From Azorinus chamasolen (lineage: Eukaryota > Mollusca > Bivalvia > Cardiida > Solecurtidae): DNA of 64,000 bases. The number at the start of each line of letters is the position of its first letter. Within the stretch, counting starts at the first letter, position 1. The notes beneath the pieces are model-generated. The model was not told the origin of the DNA. It saw only the letters and a list, made by a program, of their open reading frames with translations, and did no database searches. The stretch is taken from NCBI GenBank assembly GCA_963576725.1, contig OY755241.1, positions 77,300,701 through 77,364,700 of the forward strand, written 5' to 3'. The translations under genes were made by a program, and so were the position numbers. Shown here in pieces: positions 10,195-20,917 of this stretch.

Positions 10195-10590
10195 TATACC
10201 ATTTTCTACAAGCACACAACCGACAAGATGTATAACCCTATATCTGAAAGAAACTCCCTTCTCGACGCTTTTTAGCAAACAGTATATACCAAGGTCACTC
10301 GGTTCCTGTAGGGGCCGTCTAATGAGGATCTACTCTGGTTGTTTATGGAATTATATATACCTGATTCTCCAGTTTCTTCCCTGGCGAAACATATCCTTCG
10401 TTCATATAAATTTATTAACACCATACAAATAGTAACTATTATTGTCCAATATGAATCCGTTCCATTGCAGCCGGTGGGATATGTTGTAGGAAAAGTATAC
10501 AGGATACCCTCTTTAGTTTTACTTTGGCTGGGCTTTTCGGGTTCCCATATATAGGACATTTTACTCTGGAATTAAATTTCAGATATACCC

Positions 10591-10708
10591 TATTACAACT
10601 CTGCTAAAATACGAATTATCCCTTGTGTGCTCCCTCATTGCCCTGTCGGTCGAATAGTGTTTGACGGGGGGGGGGTGCATATTGCGCGTATATTACAGTT
10701 GTTTATTT
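10591..10708. mobile_element. About 118-bp insertion private to unit B
   Basis: Unit A reads CCCTATTTGTATTACTTGG. Unit B has about 118 extra bases between CCCTA and TTTGTATTAC. The extra segment starts ACAACT and ends AGTTGT, short inverted ends, and contains a run of ten G. A small DNA element inserted in B is likeliest, though deletion from A cannot be excluded. Confidence 0.45.
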
Positions 10709-10971
10709 GTATTACTTGGTTTTATATGCATGAACTTCAAATTGATCTGTTCTGTTACCCAATTTTCCAGCAATATTTTATGTAGTGTTGTATGCCAAAA
10801 ACTGTACCCAATTCTGTTGGGTCTGGGTCAAACTGTATGACGTACTGACACTGTGCATAGAATGTTACATTCAAATTTTGTTTTTTATGATGTGAGTGCG
10901 CTGACACAATATAATAGAGCATAATACAGATAAACTTACGGAAGGGATGAAATTGGTTTACCTATGTTCTA

Positions 10972-10977
10972 AATAAA
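10972..10977 (+). terminator. Candidate poly(A) signal, FUT copy B
   Basis: AATAAA, conserved with 5,599 in unit A, about 1.27 kb after the stop and followed by a T-rich stretch. It is a plausible shared 3' end, unconfirmed without transcript data. Confidence 0.3.
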
Positions 10978-11020
10978 TTCTTTTTTATTATTATTCTTAT
11001 CTATATATAAATATTAAATA

Positions 11021-11225
11021 CAGTGAAACCCCGCTAATACGACCACTTAATAAACAGCCACTGATGTCGTTTAAAGCAGGTGGTTGCTTAATGCAGGACG
11101 AAAGTTATGCAGAAAGCTCCTATAGGAGCTTTCTGCATAACTTTCGTCCTGCATTAAGCTACCACCTGCCTCTGCCAGCCAGAATTATGCCCCTTTTTGG
11201 TGGTCGTATTAACGGGGTTTTACTG
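11021..11225. mobile_element. 205-bp fold-back MITE private to copy B
   Basis: Starts CAGTGAAACCCCGCTAATAC and ends AACGGGGTTTTACTG, flanked by TA (11,019-11,020 and 11,226-11,227). The centre is GAAAGCTCCTATAGGAGCTT. The equivalent site in unit A (about 5,646) reads ATTAAATATATTTTATT without the element. It belongs to the same family as 4,891-5,095 but in reverse orientation and at another site. Confidence 0.9.
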
Positions 11226-11352
11226 TATATTTTATTTTAAATGTTCTATAATTACACATTGAATATACCCTGTTTTGTATATAAACTGTATCTATGTGAA
11301 GCGCTTTTGACGACACATATCCTGTGTGAAAAGAGCGTTATATAAATGTGGT

Positions 11353-11383
<31 letters not shown>

Positions 11384-11849
11384 CTTATGATGTTCTTGTT
11401 TCATTAACGTTCATTGGATAAGTGTCAAAGTTCAAAGTTAAAATCAGCTTGGAACATGTTTATGTGACGTCTCACCTGTATCCAAACTCTTTGCATAAGA
11501 CATCAAACATCCGCCCGCCCACAATGTACTTCAATTTAGAAACGATCATAATTACAGAGCAACAGATAAAGGTGCCCACTCAAATACTAAAATCCTCGTT
11601 TCTCTTTAAAATCGTCTCGAAGACCAGCATCGGGTTTGGTGTCTGAAATCGTCATTTCTCCACCAAATGTTATGTTGTGACCACTCTTTAAAATCATCAC
11701 GAACAGACAATTCTATATAGTGGTTACAATATAAGGTTTGGTAGAGGAATAAAGAAGTTGTTCTTGAAAATGTTTTCATTTACACATCTAATCTGGACCT
11801 CTGTGTTATAGATCATCATTCTGTTTAATAATTTATTGTCTAATTTATA
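11226..11849. other. 3' flank of unit B with ATA microsatellite
   Basis: Homologous to 5,650-6,130 of unit A. It has an (ATA)n run at about 11,353-11,380 followed by about 115 bp absent from A, where A reads ATAATAACATCAAAC. No gene is seen. Confidence 0.4.
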
Positions 11850-12053
11850 CAGTATAGCCTGTGTTAAGCGACCATTTATGGATTAAACATGTGCGTCTTA
11901 AACAACAGGGGGTGCTTTATGTAGGACAAAAGTAATGCAAAACGCTCCTATATGAGCTTTCTGTATTACTTTAAATCTGCATTGAGTTGCCACCTGCCTT
12001 AAAGACCCAGAATTAGACATTCTGTCAATGGTCGCTTAAGACAGGTTATATTG
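11850..12053. mobile_element. Fold-back MITE, copy B counterpart of 6,132
   Basis: Same ends (CAGTATAGCCTGTGTTAAGC and GGTTATATTG) with TA on both sides, central CGCTCCTATATGAGC. It is shared with unit A and immediately precedes the expanded minisatellite. Confidence 0.8.
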
Positions 12054-12068
12054 TATAACAGATTGTAA

Positions 12069-14757
12069 CTGATTGATCCCAATCTATCTTGCCATAGCGT
12101 ATGAGAATTGTTATGGAGATGACAATATCTATCTTGCTGTAGCTTATGAGAATTGTCATGGAGATGACAAGCTCTATCTTGCTGTAGCTTATGAGAATTG
12201 TCATGGAGATGACAAGCTCTATCTTGATGTAGCTTGTGAGAATTGTCATGGAGATGACAAGCTCTAACTTGATGTAGCTTGTGAGAATTGTCATGAGAGG
12301 ATAAGATCTATTTTGCTACTGCTTATGAAAATTACCATGGAAATGACAAGCTCTATCTTGATGTGGCTTATCAGAATTGTCATGGAGATGACAAGCTCTA
12401 TCTTGCTGTAGCTTATGTGAATTGTCATGGAGCTGACAAGCTCTATCTTGATGTAGCTTGTGAGAATTGTCATGGAGAGGATAAGATCTATCTAGCTACA
12501 GCTTATGAAAATTACCATGGAGATGACTCTATCTTGATGTAGCTTGTGAGAATTGTCATGAAAATGACAAGCTCTATCTTGCTACAGCTTATGAAAATTA
12601 CCATGGATAGGACAAGCTCTATCTTGCTACAGCTTATGAACATTACCATGGAGAGGACTTGTGCAAGCTCTATCTTACTGCAGCTTATGATAATTGTCAC
12701 GGAGAGCTCTATCTTACTGCAGCTTATGATAATTGTCACGGAGAGCTCTATCTTGATGCAGCTTATGATAATTGCTATGGAGAGCTCTATCTTGCTGCAG
12801 CTTATGAGAATTGTCACGGAGAGTTGTATCTTACTGCAGCTTATGAGAATTGTCACAGGGAGCTCTATCTTGCTGCAGATTATGTGAATTGTCATGGAGA
12901 ACTCTATCTTACTGCAGCTGATGAGAATTGTCACGGTGAGCTCTATCTTGATGTAGCATATGAGAATTGTCATGGAGATAACAAGCTATATATTGATGTA
13001 GCTTATGCGGCTTGTCATGGAAATGACAAGCTCTATCTTGCTACAGCTTATGAACATTACCATGGAGAGGACTTGTGTAAGCTCTGTCTTACTGCAGCTT
13101 ATGAGAATTACCATGGAGAGGACTTGTGTAAGCTCTGTCTTACTGCAGCTTATGAGAATTGTCATGGAGAGCTCTATCTTACTGCAGCTTATGAGAATTG
13201 TCACGTAGAGCTATATCTTGCTGCAGCTTAAGAGAACTGTCATGGAGAGCTCTATCTTGCTGCAGCTTATGAGAATTATCATGGAGAGCTCTATCTTACT
13301 GCAGCTTATGATAATTGTCACGGAGAGCTCTATCTTACTGCAGCTTATGAGCATTGTCACATAGATCTGTATCTTGCTGCAGCTTATGAGAATTGTCACA
13401 TAGAGCTCTATCTTGCTGCAGCTTATGAGAATTGTCACATAGAGCTCTATCTTGCTGCAGCTTATGAGAATTGTCACATAGATCTCTATCTTGCTGCTGC
13501 ATATGAGAATTGTCATTTAGCGCTATCTTGCTGCAGCTTATGAGAATTATCACGGAGAGCTCGATCTTGTTTTTGCTTATGAGAATTGTCATGGACAGCT
13601 CTATCTTGCTGCAGCTTATGAGAATTATCATGGAGAGCTCTATCTTACTGCAGCTTATGATAATTGTCACGGAGAGCTCTATCTTACTGCAGCTTATGAG
13701 AATTGTCACATAGATCTGTATCTTGCTGCAGCTTATGAGAATTGTCACATAGAGCTCTATCTTGCTGCAGCTTATGAGAATTGTCACATAGAGCTCTATC
13801 TTGCTGCAGCTTATGAGAATTGTCACATAGATCTCTATCTTGCTGCTGCATATGAGAATTGTCATTTAGCGCTATCTTGCTGCAGCTTATGAGAATTATC
13901 ACGGAGAGCTCGATCTTGTTTTTGCTTATGAGAATTGTCATGGAGAGCTCTATCTTATTGTAGCTTATGAGAATTGTCATGGAGAGTTCTATCTTGCTGC
14001 AGCTGATTAGAATTGTCAATGGTCGCTTAAGACAGGTTGTATTGTATAACAAAGTATAACTGATCGATTCCAATCTATCTTGCTGTAGCTTATGAGAATT
14101 GTCATGGAGATGACAAGGTCTATCTTGATGTAGCTTATCAGAATTGTCATGGAGATGACAAGCTCTATCTTGCTGTAGCTTGTGAGAATTGCCATGGAAA
14201 TGACAAGCTCTATTTTGCTGTAGCTTATGAGAATTGTCATGGAGAGGACAAGCTCTATCTTGCTGCAGTTTATGAAAATTGCCATGGAGAGGACAAGCTC
14301 TCTATTGCTGCAGCTTATGAGCATTTTCATTTAGCTCTATCTTGCTGCAGCTAATGAGAATTGTCACGGAGAGCTCTATCTTGCTGCAGTTTATGAGAAT
14401 TGTCATGGAGAGTTCTATCTTGCTGCAGCTGATGAGAATTGTCAATGGTCGCTTAAGACCGGTTGTATTGTATAACAGAGTATAACTGATCAATCCCAAT
14501 CTTTTGTGTTGTAGCTTATGAGAATTGTCATGGAGATGACAAGCTCTTTCTTGATGTAGCTTGTGAAAATTGTCATGGAGAGGACAAGCTCCATCTTGGT
14601 GCAGTTTATGAAAATTGCCAAGGGGAGAACAAGCTCTCTATTGCTGCAGCTTATGAGAATTGGCATGGAGATGACAAGCTCTATCTTAATTTGCCATGGA
14701 AATGACAATCTCTATTTACTACAACTCGCCGGAAACGCCGTGGGGAGTTTTGCTGCA
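12069..14757. repeat. Expanded 39/45-bp minisatellite with higher-order repeats
   Basis: About 2.7 kb of units based on AGCTCTATCTTGCTGCAGCT followed by TATGAGAATTGTCATGGAG (39 bp), or the same with an extra ATGACA (45 bp). Both lengths are multiples of three, so several frames stay open for up to 190 codons, including repeats such as ELYLAAAYENCHG. A higher-order duplication is visible: the block ending near 13,516 recurs about 349 bp later, ending near 13,865. The MITE-derived phrase CAATGGTCGCTTAAGAC recurs at about 14,016 and 14,437, so array-plus-flank blocks were copied too. I do not regard it as coding: good ATG starts are lacking and both strands are open. Confidence 0.9.
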
Positions 14758-15045
14758 GCTCATTGAATCGCCGTGGAAAGTTCAAACTATATTTTTCTAC
14801 AATTCACAGAACCGCCGTTGGGAGGCCAAACTCTATATCAGAAAGACGATTTTAATGAGTTACAGCAAGACAGATTTTGGTGGAGACACATCAAACTTAT
14901 TTTAACCCTTCTCTTGCTGAATTGTAAAATACATTTCTCCTTCTTTACCCATGCCCGGTTGTATAATTACATATATCTTCACTGTGTACAAGTATTTCGC
15001 TGTGCAATCATTGCTGTGGAGTTCACTGGTTGCACAATCAATTTG
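14758..15045. other. Decaying edge of the minisatellite and unique DNA
   Basis: The unit degenerates into lines with GCCGTGGGGAG and ACCGCCGTTGGGAGG and then stops. No gene is seen. Confidence 0.3.
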
Positions 15046-15113
15046 TAAATAGTGCAGACCCTGATGAGACAGTTCCTGCAAGAGCTGTCTCATCTGGGTC
15101 TTCACTATTTACA
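15046..15113. repeat. Hairpin of the GCAAACAG..CTGTTTGC family (diverged)
   Basis: Inverted repeat AAATAGTGCAGACCCTGATG to ATCTGGGTCTTCACTATTT, with stem GATGAGACAG and CTGTCTCATC around GTTCCTGCAAGAG. The same hairpin design occurs more than a dozen times in this window. Confidence 0.6.
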
Positions 15114-15486
15114 GGTACCTATATTGACCTGAATAGCAAGCGAATGGTTAAATAGATACGTTTCGTATCTACAACCATGAATTAATATAAGACGATAGAA
15201 AAGTAGAAAACACGTTTTACCAATTTGCTGACATATTCTAATAGAAGTTTAGGTAGTGCTTGTTTGATTTTAACGATTTATTTCACTTCTATTCATTAAG
15301 AAGCAATAATATCATGGATATTGACTACACGAATATTTATGGCATCGTGAGCAAGATGAGTTTTAACGTGGAAAAACTGTACAATCAGATATAGGTTAGT
15401 TCAAAAGGCAACAGGGAAGACACTGATCGGATAGTTCACAAGAAGCCTACTGGGTCCATGCTTATAAAACTTTTAGCTGAGTCAGA

Positions 15487-15563
15487 TTTCGTTCTCAAGT
15501 TTTTAATTGGTCAGATTTGAGCCTTTGGCTCAAATCTGACCAATCAAAAGCTTGAGAACGAAT
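15487..15563. repeat. Long near-perfect hairpin
   Basis: Arms of about 36 bp: TTCGTTCTCAAG..TTGGTCAGATTTGAGCC pairs with GGCTCAAATCTGACCAA..CTTGAGAACGAA around a loop of about three bases. It is a fold-back element core or a recent inverted duplication. Confidence 0.7.
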
Positions 15564-15623
15564 GTGTTCAATGGTGTCTATATTGATCAGTGCATTTCCC
15601 TCATATAAACGTCTTTTCACACA

Positions 15624-15694
15624 TTTGCAAACAGAGTAGACGCTGTATAGACTACTCCTGTAGGAGGTGTTTGATCAGGGTCTGCTCTGTTTGA
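15624..15694. repeat. GCAAACAGAGTAGAC hairpin
   Basis: TTTGCAAACAGAGTAGAC on the left and GTCTGCTCTGTTTG on the right enclose ACTCCTGTAGGAG. It is a diverged member of the family described at 43,880. Confidence 0.55.
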
Positions 15695-16739
15695 TACTGA
15701 AATTATAACAAGTCCGACTCTTCAGGTTCTACCAATACCAAAGAAAGCTATGTACACCTCTCATTATAAAATTCAGCTAATAAATATTCATATGTCATTA
15801 TTTCTTACAGGGTAATTGACTACTGATAATAAATAGCTGTTCAAAGATACAGAAACTACTTTACCAAGATGTTTGTTCTTATTATTTAGAGCTCTGTTTC
15901 CATTTTGCTAAAACTCGTACGACTAACATTCAAACTATTTCTAATTACAATAGTCTTATGTTATAACTTTCCATGATTTCTATAGTCTATACATTTAATT
16001 AATATTTATTGCGCACACTAGAATGTGCGATACCATTGGCTATCCGAGAAAATGAGATTGTCGTAAAAGTAGATGATCTTTAGTAAAATGGGCCCCTGGT
16101 ACGCAATTGTACCCCAAACTACGGGGTCCTGGTACACAATTGTAGCCCTAACTACAAACTGTATATTTAAATGTACATTACGACTGATCAAGTGACGTTG
16201 TGGTAACCAAAGAACAATTATACAATTTCTTTGTTTGCACTGGGGTTTATGCCGCTTTAACCCATTCAACTCTGATAGATAGGTAGATTTATTTCAACAT
16301 AAAATGTACAATCACATGGTAATCTGTTATTAAAACATACGTACATTATAAACAAGCAACAATATGTATGAATTTCAACAAAGCCATGTCAATCAACATT
16401 ATATGGCAAGGATGACACAAAATGGCAATAGATACTCTTATTTCCACTGTGGTCCTTACGATATAGCATTGCATGACATAGTAAGGTATCACAATCAACA
16501 TCACAGAATATTCATGAAGTGAAAGACTAGATAAATGCTACAATTTAAATTATGTTAAGATATATACAAAAAGAGAATTGAATACCAGTACTATCACAGA
16601 ATTATTGTATATCATGCTGGATGAAAATACACGTGTACAGAAACATAACTTGAATTATGAATTGTTGCCACAAAATAGTTGGACCAAATACACTACTCAT
16701 ATATGAAAATGGGGATTTAACATTTTTAACATGCTTTTA
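15695..16739. other. AT-rich intergenic DNA and probable LINE 3' tail
   Basis: No gene is seen. The 16,280-16,739 part may be the 3' UTR of the minus-strand LINE that follows. Two direct copies of CCTGGTACGCAATTGTA-like sequence lie at about 16,096 and 16,128. Confidence 0.3.
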
Positions 16740-17903
16740 TTAGGTGGACGTATAAAAACTTGAAGATAAAAGATGTTCTTTTAATTTAAATTTGAAAGCA
16801 GAGATAGAAGTGGCACCCCTTACATTTTGTGGCAGACTGTTCCATAGGCAGCATCCATTGTATGTTAATGACTTTATCCCAAAACATTTGACCTTTGGTA
16901 CAGCATATCGTTTACTATCTGACTTGGGGTAAATATAGTCTGAAACTGATTTATCAGAGGAAGTAGCCACCTTAACCCTAAACCTGGTTGGATACTTCTG
17001 GACAACACTGATAGAGGTAAATTGATCACCTAGATATGAAGGTGCTATATTGGAATAGAGTTTAAAAACATGGCACAAAATTATTTGATTAATTCTGCTT
17101 GCAACAGGTAACCCAGTTGAGACTTAAAAATGTTCTTTCCCAACATGTGATCTAGAATCTAAATTCAACACAAATCTTATAAGTTTATTATGTGTGACCT
17201 GCAATTTCTGTTTAAGTTCCATGGTTAAGTTGTTAAGTCAGGCAGATGAAGAATAGTCAAAGTGACATTGAATGAGTGAAGTAACAAATAGTATTTTAGT
17301 ATGCGCAGTGACGAATTCACTTTTACGATACAAGAACTTTAGCCGATCATTGGATTTCTTAATTACGGACCTGGCCATAGACTCGAAGACAAACTTCGAT
17401 CAAGTGTTGCACTAAGATATTTAACACACGACTTCATTTCAATGTTTTGACCATCACGTATTATTTTAAAATTTGACTGTGTTTTTAGCCTTTGCTGAGA
17501 CCCAAATAATACGGACTCAGTCTTACCAAGGTGTAACGATAATTGATTTCCTACAAGCCACTGGTTAACTATATCTAAGTCGTGACTAAAAGCATTTTTT
17601 ATGTCTTGCTTGCTTTTGCCAGAAACCAGAATTGCAGTCATCTGCATAGAGTAGCAGCTTATTTCTTACTTGAGATTTCTCAACTATACCGATGCCGAAT
17701 CCGATACTTATAACGACAAATATTCACTGAAAATAAAGGACTTTCTCAAACTTTCTGCAACCCTATTGATACTTTTGACAGTTTAGGCCATATCAAATGC
17801 AAATTTAGGTTCAGGTTCACATATATGTTTCATATGATGAGTATAAAAGCAAAACTAGTCAGCTACTATTCGAGAATTTTAATCATTATTGCAATCTTTC
17901 AAC

Positions 17904-18125
17904 TCAATCTGAATCACTAGAAACGCCCAGCTCTCGCAGAATTTTGGGTAGTTTTTTCTTCATGAAATCATTGTACATTTGATGATTTTCCCTCATCAGA
18001 TCAATTAAACGTCGTTTTGGACGTCTTTGTGCTATAGCATTGTCGTCCTCTTCTTGGTCTGACAAAGCAGCCGCTGCTGCATCCCTTCGATTTATAGGAC
18101 CAGGGGGTACTTGAGCAGCAGGCAC
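17904..18125 (-). pseudogene. Tail of a second transposon protein (unidentified)
   Basis: A 73-residue stretch: Pro/Ala-rich start, acidic patch (DQEEDD), basic RRPKRR, then a probable helix (RLIDLMRENHQMYNDFMKK) and a Ser/Asp end. Its position opposite a transposase tail suggests the accessory DNA-binding gene of a Harbinger-type element, but no SANT or MADF domain is visible. The function is inferred from context only. Confidence 0.3.
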
Positions 18126-18129
18126 AGGA

Positions 18130-18429
18130 ATGGCGGGTCAAGGAGCAGCAGGTACAGGGACAGCAGGCATAGGGACAGCGGGCCCAGGAGCTGCATGTAC
18201 AGGGACAGTTGGTCCAGGAGCAGTACGTACAGGGACAGCGGAAAATGAAAAAAAACTTAATTGCTTCATAAGCAAATACCGTGTGCGAGTAGAGAATTCG
18301 TTAGCAGAATTAAAATCTTACAAAGTTATTGGTACTTTATGGTGCCATCCCAGACATATTATGGCAGATATTGTTTATATATGCGCAGCCCTCGTTTGTA
18401 GACGAAAACAAATACATGTTTTACTGTAA
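18130..18429 (+). pseudogene. Harbinger-like transposase C-terminal fragment
   Basis: After a low-complexity GTAGTGTA-type stretch (residues 1-40), the last 60 residues contain KYRVRVENSLAELKSYKVIG and VYICAALVCRRK. These resemble the C-terminal part of DDE_Tnp_4 (HARBI1-like) transposases, around the last catalytic Glu (in VEN). The catalytic Asp regions are absent, so it cannot be active. The match is from memory of the family pattern. Confidence 0.45.
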
Positions 18430-19365
18430 TTTGTTGGTATACTCTGACCGTCATACACATAGGTATTAAACAAAAATGTTTTGAGAACATCCCCAAATAT
18501 TTACCTCAGTCGACATCTGTATCGGCATTGGCATAAATGACAAATCTCAAATACGACGGACATGTCATTTACATAGATACGGAAGATCAAAGGACCTAAA
18601 ATTAATCATTGTGGCACGCCACATGATATATTACCTGAAGATGACAAAGTACCCGAAATTTCAACTAACTGGCGTCTGTCTGACAGATATGATGAAAACC
18701 AGATTCTGGCAGAACTTGATAATCCAATTGCTCTTAATTTCATTATGAGAATTGAATGATTGACAGTATCGAATGCCTTTTGCAGATCCAGTAGGACCAT
18801 TCCTACAAGGTGACCTTTGTCCATTTGAAAACGGATATAGTCCGTCAGATGATCGAGGCAGGTTTCTGTCTGTTGAGAAACCATGTCTAGCTAAACCAGA
18901 CTGAAACTCATACAAAATATTGTGTTCGGCTAAGTATGACTCTAACTGATCATAAATGACACTCTTAATAACATTCGATAAAATACTTAAAATGGAGATT
19001 GGGTGGTAATTACCAACGCCAGTCTTATCATTTTTCTCAAATAATGGAACTACACGAGCAGTTTTAAGGTCATCAGGGACCACGCCTTGTATAATGGATA
19101 AGTTAATATGTGAAAGAGGACCTGCAATGATTGGCGCCGAGTCTTTAACAAAACGAGAAGGGATTCCATCTAAACATGTTGATTTATTAGTACAAAGGTT
19201 GTTAAGATACTTTCGAAAAATTGGACACAAAATTGCTACCAAACTTATTAACACAACTTGGCAATTTGCTTACAAGTTTATCTGCAACTGATGTGTAAAA
19301 TGAGTTAAAATTTTCTGCGACCTGAATTATCAGAATGGAATAATGCATTAGTGTTTAATAATGCA

Positions 19366-19463
19366 TTGGGTGTGTGGTTGTGTGTGTGTGTGTCATGCTG
19401 TCTATCGGTGTTTTGGTGGTGGTTGCGTCTTGCATGTGGCTTTGCCTGCTTGACTTTACTACT
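19366..19463 (+). mobile_element. 3' end fragment of the RYLDD-type retroelement
   Basis: GTGTCATGCTGTCTATCGGT through GCCTGCTTGACTTTACTAC is nearly identical to the complement of 25,376-25,475, the 3' end of the retroelement at 25.4-28.2 kb. It is a severely 5'-truncated insertion in the opposite orientation. Confidence 0.6.
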
Positions 19464-19974
19464 TTTCCATTAATTATATCTAGTTCACAGAGTATGATAG
19501 GCTGGATGATATTGAATGGCAAATGATGCAGACCTTGATCAGATTGTTCCTCTATGAGCCCCCCTTGACCCGGGTCTGCATTGTTGGCAAAAGGCAGCAC
19601 ATGCGTGTCCCAGGTTGAAGGTGTTCACATTATTTCAGTCACATAATCACCTGTTTCTCAAATTGCTCTTTGTCCAAATTTTGCAAATGTGAGATATTTA
19701 TATTATTTGATTCGTCTAACAATAATATAAAAGGAATATGTGGTTTATGACGTCACAAAATGTGTTCCAGTATTGTTTTGCTCTATATCCTGGCACTGTA
19801 CTCAAACCTAACAATTAAACTGTTCTAACCCCTGGACAAAGAGCACCTCAGTAGTTCATGTTTGTAACGAATAAAGTACCTTAACCGATAACATGTGATC
19901 AGTTCCTGTATGAGAGGTATAAAAGAGGTATAAAGTCCAAGTTGTTCAGTGTTCCATTTTAACCAATAATTATA
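19464..19974. other. Intergenic DNA with a diverged hairpin
   Basis: AATGATGCAGACCTTGATCA and the later GGGTCTGCATTGTTGGC (about 19,520-19,590) form a diverged hairpin of the GCAAACAG family. Otherwise nothing is recognised. Confidence 0.35.
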
Positions 19975-20498
19975 TGTTCATAAATGATCATGTGACCATA
20001 ACAAATATTGCTGCCTAAGCAGTTGATTTTTTGCATTAAACTTTTGCTACAGATAGCAATAAGATGGTCTTAAAATGGAAAGGTGAACGGACTTATTTTT
20101 TACAATAATTCATAGTATATAATATGGTTGATTTATGATAATTATGTAACAGCAAACTCCTCACAGTGATCTACCTTGTCACTTCGTGCGGTCATGGAAT
20201 CTCTTCAGTGTAGCGATTACGGGAGATAACTGCGTTGTTCATAAATGATCATGTGACCATAACAAATATTGCTGCCTAAGCAGTTGATTTTTTTGCATTA
20301 AACTTTTGCTACAGATAGCAATAAGATGGTCCTAAAATGGAAAGGTGAACGGACTTATTTTTACAATAATTCATAGTATATAATATGGTTGTTTTATGAT
20401 AATTATGTAACAGAAAACTCCTCACAGTGATCTCCCTTGTCACTTCGTGCGGTCATGGGATCTCTTCAGTGTAGCGATTACGGGAGATAACTGCGTTG
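19975..20498. repeat. 262-bp tandem duplication
   Basis: Two adjacent direct copies (19,975-20,236 and 20,237-20,498), both starting GTTCATAAATGATCATGTGA and ending GGGAGATAACTGCGTTG. They differ by a handful of bases and two single-base T-run indels, so the duplication is recent. Confidence 0.9.
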
Positions 20499-20836
20499 GA
20501 AGTTGATGTACCAGTCGTGCGTTCAGTAAAGAAAACCGGTTGCCAGTTACGGCTTGTACGCTTACTGAACAATTTGGTTTCCGACTACGTTTTCCAAATG
20601 GGGTCGCAATAAAACACCGACGAATTAGCTGACCGAATAAGATATATCATTTAACTACCAATATTACTAGTCTGTTCTGTGTGCAAATGCTATAAAGACA
20701 TATTTATGGAGTAAAGGGTTAAATAACCAAATTCATTAAAATATTTTACAATGCAATATGCACAGCATGAAGTAATTTTCTCACAATTTAATCAATTAAA
20801 ATATATGCACTAATTCATCTCAAACCTTCTCCAATA
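20499..20836. other. Unassigned intergenic DNA
   Basis: No gene is seen. GGAGTAAAGGGTTAA near 20,708 is a single end of a TTAA-type MITE. Confidence 0.3.
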
Positions 20837-20917
20837 GCCAGTGCTGGGATTTGAACCCAGATGTCCTTCTCAACACTAGGCAAGAAGGTGTTCTACCATT
20901 AAACTACATTGACTGGA
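20837..20917 (-). tRNA. tRNA-like sequence (pseudogene or SINE head)
   Basis: Read on the minus strand, it has an A-box-like TAGTTTAATGG, a D arm (GTTT..GAAC), a paired T arm CTGGGTTCAAATCCCAG with a good B box, and partly complementary acceptor ends (CCAGT/ACTGG). The anticodon region CCTTCTTGCCTAGTGTTG with AGAAGG does not fold into a standard 5-bp stem with 7-base loop, and two acceptor pairs mismatch. A tRNA pseudogene or tRNA-derived SINE head is more likely than a working tRNA. The isotype is not assigned. Confidence 0.45.

Larger units (their letters stand above)
17690..18545. mobile_element. Harbinger-like deletion derivative inside LINE-1
   Basis: About 850 bp interrupts the LINE polypeptide. 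Its ends carry imperfect inverted repeats: ATGCCGAATCCGATAC on the left and GTATCGGCATTGGCAT on the right. Inside, two short coding tails point outward, one to each end (minus 18,125-17,904; plus 18,130-18,429), meeting in a Gly/Ala/Pro/Thr-rich junction. This fits a two-gene element that lost its middle. Boundaries are approximate and no target duplication could be fixed. Confidence 0.5.
16740..19330 (-). pseudogene. Non-LTR retrotransposon remnant (LINE-1)
   Basis: Minus-strand reverse transcriptase pieces occur in the correct order. First comes a stretch with NFNSFYTSVADKL (about 19,320), then the finger region (19,254-18,900), then the core with LLDLQKAFDTVNHSIL and SCGVPQ (18,884-18,606). 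The YADD motif follows near 17,640-17,652, with QWLVGNQLSLHLGKTE just after. The C-terminal part has SYLGDQF and WNSLPQNV (17,078-16,740). Several frameshifts separate the pieces. The polypeptide is interrupted between VNDM and LLLYADD by a DNA element at about 17,690-18,545. The 5' end (endonuclease) is missing. The family looks CR1/Jockey-like, but the exact clade cannot be fixed by eye. Confidence 0.85.

Noticed and set aside
12659..13231. 190-residue repeat protein (LYLTAAYDNCHGE units)
   Set aside because: It lies wholly in the 39-bp minisatellite, has no ATG start, and other frames on both strands are equally open. The period is a multiple of three, which explains it.
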